Shown here in pieces: positions 23,851 through 30,932 of a stretch of 64,000 nucleotides of DNA. This DNA is from an uncultured Bacteroidia bacterium (GTDB lineage: Bacteria; Bacteroidota; Bacteroidia; Bacteroidales; ML635J-15). Below the pieces are notes generated by a model. It saw only the letters and a program-made list of their open reading frames with translations. It was not told the origin of the DNA and made no database searches. The stretch is from the NCBI GenBank assembly GCA_902791865.1, contig CADAXK010000009.1:62001-126000 (forward strand), written 5' to 3'. How positions within the stretch are numbered: position 1 is the first letter of the stretch; each line of letters starts with the position of its first letter. The position numbers were made by a program, and so were the translations under genes.

Positions 23851-24675
23851 ATGGAAAATATACGAGAAGTTTGCAGAAGAATAACTGCCAACAAGATATT
23901 TGAGTGGAGTATTACAATTATCATTATTGCTAATGCCATTCTGATAGGTGTTGAAACATACGCCTATTTTCCAACCATAGTGCTCATACAGAAAATAATT
24001 CTGGGAATTTTTACTATAGAAATCTTGTTGCGTTTTGTCGCAAGGAAAAGTCTGAAGGAATTTTTTAAAAGCGGCTGGAATATTTTTGATTTGACATTGG
24101 TGCTTATCGGCTATATACCCGAAGACATGTTTTCCAATGCTTCGATGATGACTGCCTTGCGAGTATTAAGGGTATTTAGGGTGCTGCGTTTGCTTAGGGC
24201 ATCCAAAGAAATAAAGATGATAGTTGGTGTCCTTATCAAGTCTATTACATCAATGTTCGCCAATGTGATACTTTTTGTGATATTCATATATTTGTTTGCC
24301 ATCGTTGGCGTTTGTTTGTTCAAACTTCCCGATCCGAGCACCCTAAGCGGAGACGAAAAAGTTCGTTACGAACAGTTTATTCAGGTGGCGCCAAATTCAC
24401 CGTCCAACTCTCCAGATCCTTTCGGTTCTTTGCACGAGTCTATGTTCACGCTATTCCGTGAACTTACCGGCGAAGACTGGACAGACCTTAGATACAATCA
24501 CATAACGGCGCACGAATACGGCATTATAAAGACGAGTCCAGTTGTTATAAACACTTATCATATTATGTGGTTCGCCTTGGCTGCTTTTCTTCTGCTGAAT
24601 CTGGTAACTGGAGCCATTATCAACAACTATCAGAGCGTAAAAGATGAACAGGACAAGAACAAACCGGCAAATTAA
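23851..24675 (+). CDS. Voltage-gated cation channel with Ca-type TGEDW filter
   Basis: A 274-residue six-helix channel of the bacterial NaChBac/NavAb type. S1-S3 lie at about residues 18-88. S4 has Arg at every third position (R104, R107, R110, R113, R116). S5 is at about 135-157. A long S5-pore loop leads to the pore helix and filter MFTLFRELTGEDWTDL (about 198-213). S6 is at about 235-258. The filter TGEDW differs from the usual LESWAS and matches the acidic pattern of eukaryotic calcium-channel repeats, so Ca2+ permeation is possible. A channel inside an SPFH/zinc-finger operon is unusual. Confidence 0.9.
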   Translation: MENIREVCRRITANKIFEWSITIIIIANAILIGVETYAYFPTIVLIQKIILGIFTIEILLRFVARKSLKEFFKSGWNIFDLTLVLIGYIPEDMFSNASMMTALRVLRVFRVLRLLRASKEIKMIVGVLIKSITSMFANVILFVIFIYLFAIVGVCLFKLPDPSTLSGDEKVRYEQFIQVAPNSPSNSPDPFGSLHESMFTLFRELTGEDWTDLRYNHITAHEYGIIKTSPVVINTYHIMWFALAAFLLLNLVTGAIINNYQSVKDEQDKNKPAN

Positions 24676-24684
24676 ACGACTAAC

Positions 24685-25524
24685 ATGTACGACGAGAAAT
24701 TAGAAGCACTTATTGAGGCCGCATTGGAAGACGGCATATTGACAGAAAAGGAAAAACAGATATTGTTTAGAAACGCTCAAGAAAGAGGCATTGACCTTGA
24801 TGAATTTGAGATGGTCCTTGATGCAAGATTGGTGAAGTTGCAGAAAGAGGCAAAGTCAAATGTTCAGGTAGCTGCACCAAAGTCTAATAAATATGGCGAC
24901 ATAAAGAAATGTCCGTCATGCGGTGCCGTTGTGCAGAGTTACCATGGTGTATGTCAGGAGTGTGGGTATGCTTTCGAAAATCTTGAAGCAAATTCGTCTA
25001 TACGAAAACTATCTGAAGAATTGGAGAAAAAAGGCAAGTATAAGGATGATGACGGAGAAATGGTAGAAGATGAAGAAAAAATGGCAGCCATCATTAAACG
25101 TTTTCCTGTTCCAACTTCTAAAGGAGACTTGATTGAGCTCATTAATTATTTGCAGACTTTTATGCCAACCGAAAATACGCTTAAGGAAAAAGATTTAATA
25201 ATTACCGATAGCGAACTATGGACGGCTTGTGAGTCAAAAATCAAGGAATGTTCTCGCAAAGCAAAGCTGTTGTTTCCCAACGACAAACTTCTGACGAGCA
25301 TTACTAGTAATGTAGAAGAGCAGAGCGCTAGACTGTACAAGCAAGTTCGGAAAAACAACATAAAAAGCAAAATACTTGGTACAATTCTGACTGTTGTAGC
25401 TTTGGGAATAGGAACCGCCATCTTTTGTACGGACTGGAAACTTATTTGGAAAATTTTGACACTTTTTTATACAGCTCTACCAGTATTGTCTTGGGGTATT
25501 ATAAAATTAATAAAACATTCGTAA
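24685..25524 (+). CDS. Zinc-ribbon protein with two C-terminal membrane helices
   Basis: A 279-residue protein. Residues 1-55 are helical (LIEAALEDGILTEKEKQILFRNAQERGIDLDEFEMVL), the SHOCT/TerB-like acidic pattern seen in many SPFH-linked proteins. A zinc ribbon follows at about 74-95 (CPSCGAVVQSYHGVCQECG), then a charged helical region (about 100-225), and two membrane helices near the C-terminus (about 230-275). It lies 10 bp after the channel gene and 5 bp before the SPFH gene, so all three are surely cotranscribed. A membrane-anchored adaptor is likely; the exact role is unknown. Confidence 0.78.
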   Translation: MYDEKLEALIEAALEDGILTEKEKQILFRNAQERGIDLDEFEMVLDARLVKLQKEAKSNVQVAAPKSNKYGDIKKCPSCGAVVQSYHGVCQECGYAFENLEANSSIRKLSEELEKKGKYKDDDGEMVEDEEKMAAIIKRFPVPTSKGDLIELINYLQTFMPTENTLKEKDLIITDSELWTACESKIKECSRKAKLLFPNDKLLTSITSNVEEQSARLYKQVRKNNIKSKILGTILTVVALGIGTAIFCTDWKLIWKILTLFYTALPVLSWGIIKLIKHS

Positions 25525-25528
25525 TGTT

Positions 25529-27127
25529 ATGGGGTTATTTGGATTAGGAAGCAAAAAGAATGAAGGTGGATTGATGGATGCAATCCGCTGCGATGAAAAA
25601 GATTTCCTTGTATGGAAATGGAGACCTGTGGGCCAGTCAGCAAACAGTACTAGAAAAGAAAACTCAATACGCTATGGCAGTAGTATTAGTGTTCGTCCCG
25701 GACAGGCTGCCGTATTTCTATACCAGCAAAAGGAAGGCGAGTACGATGTTATAAAAGGTCCATATAACGACATTATAAGGACTGAGAATTTGCCGATATT
25801 GTCTTCAATCATCGGTACGGCATACGCTGGCGGTACGCCTTTCCAAGCGGAATTGTACTATTTCAATCTTGCAAAAGGTATGGAAATTCCTTTTACCATA
25901 CCTTATTTTAGAGTTGTTCCTGCCGAACCGGAGTACAAGGCATACGATGTACAGGTTGCCATAAAAGGTACGCTTGTGTTCGAGGTTTCGTGTGACAAGG
26001 AATGTATAAAGTACATGTTTGAAGCCTGGGGAGGAAACGACACCACTTTGGACGAACTGAAAGAAAAACTTTCGAGTCTTCTTACACAGGAAATTAAGCA
26101 GATAGTTGCAAATGCACCAAAGGATACTGGCATATTTGTAATGCACTTTAATTCGCTTATCGGTGAGCTCGGGCAATACATATTGGGCAGGGTGCAAAAT
26201 AAGATTATGCACCGTTTCGGGATAATTCCTACCGATGTTACTGTTTCTGACATCCGCTACGATGATGAAAGCGAAAGTTACTTGAAACTAAAAGCAGTAA
26301 CAGAAGATAGAGCATTCACTTTTGATATGGAAGGAGAAAAAAATGCATTGCTTTCGTATGCAATCCAGAGAGAAACAATGCGTACAGATGCTGACATAAG
26401 GAATGAGAACGTAAGGCGTATGGCCCAGGTGCAATTCGACAATCAAGCCGATATTATGGCTCGCATGAGGAATGAAAGCCAGTTTGCACAGCATCAGCAG
26501 ACAATGGTTGCTGCGCAACAGGCAAGCCTTATGAATCAAGTTGCAGCTAGCAGGGCAGAAATGGCGTCTGAAACCGCTATGCACCGCTCAAATCTTGCGT
26601 CTGAATCGGCATTTATAGGTGCTCATCAGTTGAATGTGCAGGCCGATGTTATGAAAACTGGTTTGGATAACATGGGTCAGATGGGAACAATGAATTTAGG
26701 CGGAGGAAACGGAAACATGAATCCAGCAGGCATGATGACAAGCATGATGATGGGAACAGCTGTGGCCGGACAGATGGGAAATATGATGAATAATATGGGC
26801 AGTACGCTACAAAACAATATGCCAGGTGTAAATCCACAGAACCAGATGCCCCCGACTCCGCCGACACAACCGTCAACACCAGTACCGCCACCAACACAAC
26901 AGAACCTTATTTTCAATTTGTTTATGAACAATCAGCAGTTCGGACCATTTGATGTTAATACACTGATGCAGTATGCACAGGCAGGGCAGATAACCCCAGA
27001 CACAATGGCTTGGTGCGAGGGAATGCCAGCATGGACACCTATTAAGAATATTCCTGCGTTGGGAATGCTGTTTCCACAGTCTGTACCGAATAGTTCGTGT
27101 CCTCCACCGCCACCTGTAATTGAATAG
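25529..27127 (+). CDS. SPFH-domain scaffold protein with GYF_2 tail
   Basis: A 532-residue protein. Residues about 20-290 form an SPFH/band-7-like domain of the YdjI or virion-core-like type (FLVWKWRP, SIRYGSSISVRPGQAAVFLYQQ, GPYNDIIRTENLP, YDVQVAIKGTLVFEVS). A long helical stretch (about 295-380, with repeated MAxxQ words) is followed by a Gly/Met/Asn-rich segment, a Pro-rich linker and a C-terminal GYF_2 domain (QQFGPFDVNTLMQYAQAG to PAWTPI, about 475-525). SPFH proteins oligomerise at membranes into scaffolds; GYF_2 domains bind partners. No membrane helix is seen. It is probably the core of this operon's complex. Confidence 0.87.
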   Translation: MGLFGLGSKKNEGGLMDAIRCDEKDFLVWKWRPVGQSANSTRKENSIRYGSSISVRPGQAAVFLYQQKEGEYDVIKGPYNDIIRTENLPILSSIIGTAYAGGTPFQAELYYFNLAKGMEIPFTIPYFRVVPAEPEYKAYDVQVAIKGTLVFEVSCDKECIKYMFEAWGGNDTTLDELKEKLSSLLTQEIKQIVANAPKDTGIFVMHFNSLIGELGQYILGRVQNKIMHRFGIIPTDVTVSDIRYDDESESYLKLKAVTEDRAFTFDMEGEKNALLSYAIQRETMRTDADIRNENVRRMAQVQFDNQADIMARMRNESQFAQHQQTMVAAQQASLMNQVAASRAEMASETAMHRSNLASESAFIGAHQLNVQADVMKTGLDNMGQMGTMNLGGGNGNMNPAGMMTSMMMGTAVAGQMGNMMNNMGSTLQNNMPGVNPQNQMPPTPPTQPSTPVPPPTQQNLIFNLFMNNQQFGPFDVNTLMQYAQAGQITPDTMAWCEGMPAWTPIKNIPALGMLFPQSVPNSSCPPPPPVIE

Positions 27128-27171
27128 TTTACAATATTATAAGTATGGTTATAACATAAAACAGTGAAGAA

Positions 27172-27546
27172 ATGAACAATATGGATTTTGATGCCTTGAT
27201 GTTAAGCAGTCAAGGTTTCAACACGATGGATAAGGTTGCAAATTCTGGTGTAAACCAGTCGATGACGCAACAGACATTGCAAAACATTCAGGCAATGCAA
27301 ACGCCGACATTTGAAGGATATACGCCAAAATCGCCAGTGCTTCCCATTTTCGAGAAACAACAGGAACAGAAGCCTGCGCAGCAGTTCTTTGTTTTGCTTA
27401 ACAACGAGCAGAAAGGTCCTTTTACGCTTGAGCAGATAAGAGGATTCTACAATGCAGGTATGATAAACGAAAATACGTTGGCTTGGATTTCGGGAATGCA
27501 GAATTGGGCAGACTTGAAAACCTGTTTGTCTTATTTAAAAATTTAG
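27172..27546 (+). CDS. GYF_2-domain protein 1
   Basis: A 124-residue cytoplasmic protein: a low-complexity Gln/Met/Asn-rich N-terminal half and a C-terminal GYF_2 domain at about residues 70-120 (FFVLLNNEQKGPFTLEQIRGFYNAG, then ENTLAWISGMQNWADL). This repeats the end of the preceding SPFH protein, suggesting that it arose from it by duplication and acts as an adaptor. Followed after 4 bp by a second GYF_2 gene. Confidence 0.85.
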   Translation: MNNMDFDALMLSSQGFNTMDKVANSGVNQSMTQQTLQNIQAMQTPTFEGYTPKSPVLPIFEKQQEQKPAQQFFVLLNNEQKGPFTLEQIRGFYNAGMINENTLAWISGMQNWADLKTCLSYLKI

Positions 27547-27550
27547 AATT

Positions 27551-27880
27551 ATGGCAGACGATAACAATTTATTTGACAAGATGATTGAAATGAGCATGGG
27601 AATGACTATGGCTAGTCAGATTCCCCAGATGGTAAATGCAGCAATGCCGAACAAAAATGTACAGCAGACACCACCGCCAGTTCAAGCAAATATGTTACAG
27701 GTATATGTACTGATAAATAACAATCAGGTTGGACCTTTGTCCGAGCAAGAGGTTATAACTCTAATACAAAAGGGTATGGTAACAGAGTCCACATTGGTAT
27801 GGAAAGCAGGAATGCCCAAATGGCTGACTGCATCGCAAGTTCCGGAAATGGGTAAATTATTGTTGTTATATAAAAAGTAA
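27551..27880 (+). CDS. GYF_2-domain protein 2
   Basis: A 109-residue protein with a Met/Gln/Pro-rich N-terminal part and a GYF_2 domain at about residues 48-100 (VYVLINNNQVGPLSEQEVITLIQKG, then STLVWKAGMPKWLTASQVPEM). Third GYF_2 domain in a row within the operon. Probably an adaptor that binds the same type of partner as its neighbours. It ends 4 bp before the small membrane protein gene. Confidence 0.85.
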   Translation: MADDNNLFDKMIEMSMGMTMASQIPQMVNAAMPNKNVQQTPPPVQANMLQVYVLINNNQVGPLSEQEVITLIQKGMVTESTLVWKAGMPKWLTASQVPEMGKLLLLYKK

Positions 27881-27884
27881 GATT

Positions 27885-28229
27885 ATGAAACTTAATTGGA
27901 TAAAAGCAATAATATCTGTAGTCATCGCATTGCTTCTCGCTTTGCTATGTTTTACATTTGCAACAGAAGACGGACATAGGAACTGGATTTCGTTTGCGGT
28001 TTCGACAATTACAATTATGACAATTTTGATACCAACTATTGCTGTTGACTATAATGGTAATCGTGCCGTCAATATCAAGACATTGGGATGCCTATTTACA
28101 TTGCTTTCCGTTGCCGTGAATTTTGTTTTTGCATTTTTTGTCTATAAGCCTATTGTTTATATAGCAGTGTCTGCACTTGTATCTGTAATAGGAATAGCAC
28201 TTGTTTATGCTATGATACCTAGAAACTAA
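27885..28229 (+). CDS. Small four-helix membrane protein
   Basis: A 114-residue integral membrane protein with four hydrophobic helices (about residues 5-27, 34-54, 66-86, 90-110). No family was recognised. It is the last gene of the SPFH/channel operon, 4 bp behind the GYF_2 gene; its membrane location suggests that it anchors or assists the complex. Confidence 0.7.
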   Translation: MKLNWIKAIISVVIALLLALLCFTFATEDGHRNWISFAVSTITIMTILIPTIAVDYNGNRAVNIKTLGCLFTLLSVAVNFVFAFFVYKPIVYIAVSALVSVIGIALVYAMIPRN

Positions 28230-28605
28230 AATTCAGCACTACAATTTTTCTCCCTATCTTGCAGAGTCTGTTTGGTGAGGTTTTATGTATGATGTAAACG
28301 AAACCAATCCGAAAAGTGTATGTTTGTGCACTCGTCATAAGGTGATACTATGTATAAGAGAAAGATGGAACAATTTTGTTCGAATGGAAAAATGACTCTG
28401 ACAAAAAGACTATTTAATCTCGGAGAGGTTGCATATATATAGAATAACGTATGTATTATGTGGCGCTGGCACATGTTTTTGTAGCATGGCAATGCAAAAA
28501 CTGTTACAGCTCATATTTTAGCGGACAATAATAATTTTGTTTTGCATTGTTCGAGAAATACTGTTGGGCAGGTGAATGACAATTTCTATTCATAAGGTAT
28601 AAAAA
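28230..28605. other. Non-coding gap between the two AGAACCA operons
   Basis: About 375 bp with no supportable gene on either strand; the longest open frames are not codon-like and lack family motifs. I saw no clear intrinsic terminator after the membrane protein gene and no recognisable RNA. Confidence 0.5.
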
Positions 28606-28653
28606 AGAACCAAATTAGAACCAACAATATCTAATTTTTTTTATATTCCTTTG
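28606..28653 (+). promoter_or_regulatory. Promoter of the lipoprotein operon with tandem AGAACCA motif
   Basis: AGAACCA-AATT-AGAACCA (28606-28623), then 22 bp, then a -7 box TTCCTTTGC at 28646-28654. The 18-bp motif is identical to that at 20074, and the spacing is the same to the base. The leader before the ATG also shares TTCAACGA and TAGTATTAAT words with the first operon. Confidence 0.75.
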
Positions 28654-28717
28654 CGCTGTGATTAGTTCAACGAATAATATTAAACAAAAAATAGTATTAA
28701 TTTAAATCTAAAGCAAA

Positions 28718-28987
28718 ATGAAGAAGTTATTAATTTTAGGAATGTTTGCGGTAGCAGGCTTGATGATGTCGAGTTGCTGCAACAATTACGACTGTCTTAT
28801 CGAAAAGTATTCTAAGACTGATGATCCCGTTGAACAAGCAGAAATTGCAAACAAGATTGTGAAGTTACAAAATGAAGGCAAGCCAATGACACAGGCCCAG
28901 CAAATGGCTTTAATGAAAGCAATGACAAAAGCGAAGATTAAAGCGGAGAGGGATGAGCAGATAGGTATGATGGATAGTGATGATTAA
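28718..28987 (+). CDS. Small lipoprotein, copy 1
   Basis: An 89-residue lipoprotein: MKKLLILGMFAVAGLMMSSCC has a clear lipobox with the lipidated Cys at 20 or so. The short mature part has an acidic-basic helical body (KYSKTDDPVEQAEIANKIVKLQNEGKP, then AQQMALMKAMTKAKIKAE). No family was recognised. The next gene is a close paralogue. It is the first gene of the second AGAACCA operon. Confidence 0.75.
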   Translation: MKKLLILGMFAVAGLMMSSCCNNYDCLIEKYSKTDDPVEQAEIANKIVKLQNEGKPMTQAQQMALMKAMTKAKIKAERDEQIGMMDSDD

Positions 28988-29014
28988 ATTGTTAAATCAA
29001 AAAAATAATTAAAA

Positions 29015-29263
29015 ATGAAGAAGTTGTTAATTTTAGGAATGTTCGCAATAGCAGGTTTGATGATGTCGAGTTGCTGCAACGATTACGACTGTCTTATTGA
29101 AAAATATTCTAAGACAAACGATCCTACCGAGATTGCCGAAATCTCAAACAAGATTATGAAGTTGCAAAGCGAAGGCAAGCCAATGACAGAAGCACAACAA
29201 ATGGCTTTAATGAATGCGATGTCAGGTAAGGTTGAGACACCAGCGATGAATTATGATGATTAA
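29015..29263 (+). CDS. Small lipoprotein, copy 2
   Basis: An 82-residue tandem paralogue of the preceding lipoprotein, almost identical through the signal peptide and the first 30 mature residues (SSCCNDYDCLIEKYSKTNDP) and diverging at the C-terminus (SGKVETPAMNYDD). The duplication includes the leader. Role unknown; probably a periplasm-facing membrane-anchored protein. Confidence 0.75.
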   Translation: MKKLLILGMFAIAGLMMSSCCNDYDCLIEKYSKTNDPTEIAEISNKIMKLQSEGKPMTEAQQMALMNAMSGKVETPAMNYDD

Positions 29264-29288
29264 GGTATTAATTTAAATTTTAAGTAAA

Positions 29289-29729
29289 ATGAAGAAACAA
29301 AGAATTATAGGAACGGCTATTGCTTTTGTAGCCTTGGTAATGGTGTTTTTCCTGCCTTTAGGTCACATGGGAGGAACAGAACTAACAACTTATACTCCGA
29401 ATGGACCAGTAACAACTACGACTCCAAGCGTGTATTATTCGTTGTCAGAATTGCTTGTCGGTTATGATTATCTTCCAGAGGAATCGGCGAAAATTTACAC
29501 AATAGTGTGGCTTATATTGCTTATTTTCCCTGTCTTTGGCATAGTGGCAAACCTTATAGGCAAGTTGCGTGTACTTGCTGCCTGGCTTATGCTTATCCCA
29601 TTTATATGGGGATTGCTTCCTCACGGCATCGCTGTTTGGGTTTATGGAGTGCTTACAGTATTACTGATAGTCTATTCGATGATTATGAAGAAGAAGGCAA
29701 AAAAAGAAATTATTTCGAGTAACAATTAA
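29289..29729 (+). CDS. Small membrane protein of unknown function
   Basis: A 146-residue protein with an N-terminal hydrophobic helix, a Thr/Pro-rich exposed loop (about residues 30-50, TTYTPNGPVTTTTPS) and three further helices (about 68-135), ending in a basic tail (KKKAKKEIISSNN). No family was recognised. It is flanked by lipoprotein genes in the same operon, 25 and 13 bp apart, so it probably acts with them in the envelope. Confidence 0.72.
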   Translation: MKKQRIIGTAIAFVALVMVFFLPLGHMGGTELTTYTPNGPVTTTTPSVYYSLSELLVGYDYLPEESAKIYTIVWLILLIFPVFGIVANLIGKLRVLAAWLMLIPFIWGLLPHGIAVWVYGVLTVLLIVYSMIMKKKAKKEIISSNN

Positions 29730-29742
29730 AAAATAAGGTAAA

Positions 29743-30681
29743 ATGAAGAAGAGTTTTTTATTAATTGTGTGTGCAGTCGCGCTTGTGTTAGGATTTTGTT
29801 CGTGCGGCGGCAATAGTGCAAACGATAGTACAGACGAAAACAAGACCGAAGAACTGAAAGAAGAAGAACTGACAAAGATGATTCCTGCAACGCAGGTAAA
29901 GTTGAAAGGTAAGGATTGCAGCCTGTTTAAGGTTGCTGCAGATTCTGTAAAGGTTTTGTTGACAAAGTATGAATCGTCGAAATCGTCGAAATGGGAGATA
30001 AAAGCTATTGTTCCAATTGAAGCAACTATGGGATTCAAAGAGTATTGCGCATCCCAAAAAAGAAGCGAAGTTGAAGCAAAAGTTTCTAAATATGGAGCAA
30101 AGGCTAAATTTTATGATTCTAATGATGTTGAAATTAAATTTAGTTCTAATCAATATACCAATGACTTTACAACGGACATAGATGGTGCGACGGAAACAAT
30201 TTTGTCTGGAAATTCTTCTGTTGAGAATATCCATATTCAATTGCAATACTCTAGCCTTCACGCAAAGCCTTATCCTGAAGCAAAGGAAAAGTTTGACAAG
30301 GTTTGCGCTATTGAAATATCGAATGTAGATTTAAATGAAATCAGCAGTTATTCGGATGACGATTCAAGCGATGATAGTTACTCTTCAAGTAGCAGTTATT
30401 CTTCTGACGATGATTCAAGCGACGACACTTCTTCTACTTCTACCGATTGGGATTCTATACTTGATGAATACGAAAATTATGTTGACAAGACCATTGCAAT
30501 ATATAAGAAAGTAAATAATGGCGATATGAATGCGATGTCGGAATACACTTCGGTGTATCAGTCTGCACAGAAATTGAGTACTCAGTTGGCACAAGGACAA
30601 AGTTCTATGACTTCAGCACAAATGACTCGTTTTGCAAAGATTAGCCAGAAGATGGCTAACGCAGCAATGAAAATGAAATAA
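29743..30681 (+). CDS. Lipoprotein with Ser/Asp-rich linker
   Basis: A 312-residue lipoprotein (signal MKKSFLLIVCAVALVLGFCSCGG with a lipobox). An N-terminal folded region (about 40-200, including IQLQYSSLHAKPYPEA) is followed by a Ser/Asp tract (about 205-232, SDDDSSDDSYSS and similar) and a helical C-terminal domain (about 235-310) with MNAMSEYTSVYQSAQKL. The acidic tract echoes the Asp-rich protein of the first operon. No family was recognised. Last gene of the second operon, followed by a terminator at 30707. Confidence 0.75.
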   Translation: MKKSFLLIVCAVALVLGFCSCGGNSANDSTDENKTEELKEEELTKMIPATQVKLKGKDCSLFKVAADSVKVLLTKYESSKSSKWEIKAIVPIEATMGFKEYCASQKRSEVEAKVSKYGAKAKFYDSNDVEIKFSSNQYTNDFTTDIDGATETILSGNSSVENIHIQLQYSSLHAKPYPEAKEKFDKVCAIEISNVDLNEISSYSDDDSSDDSYSSSSSYSSDDDSSDDTSSTSTDWDSILDEYENYVDKTIAIYKKVNNGDMNAMSEYTSVYQSAQKLSTQLAQGQSSMTSAQMTRFAKISQKMANAAMKMK

Positions 30682-30706
30682 ATGCAACAATAACTAATGT
30701 CAAATT

Positions 30707-30735
30707 AAGTCGGTGGAGAAATCTGCCGACTTTTT
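30707..30735 (+). terminator. Terminator of the lipoprotein operon
   Basis: AAGTCGG (30707-30713) pairs with CCGACTT (30726-30732), followed by Ts. Confidence 0.75.
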
Positions 30736-30784
30736 GTGTGAGAACTTTCATGTACCGAAACACGCTCGAAAAAGTGTAATAAAG

Positions 30785-30840
30785 GCTAAAAGACTAACAG
30801 GTTTGTAGTCTCACAGGCGGGTGTGTTAGTCTGTTTGCCC
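30785..30840. repeat. Dispersed GGCTAAAAG-type intergenic repeat
   Basis: GGCTAAAAGACTAACAGG resembles repeats at 45250-45352 and 47772-47818. AGACTAACA (30791-30799) is inverted as TGTTAGTCT (30824-30832). Confidence 0.5.
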
Positions 30841-30932
30841 AATAAAACAATCGTAAATCGGAACGGATGCTGAAATAAATTCAGCATGACTATGAAGAGG
30901 AAAATCGTAAATCGTACTTCGTCAATCGTAAA

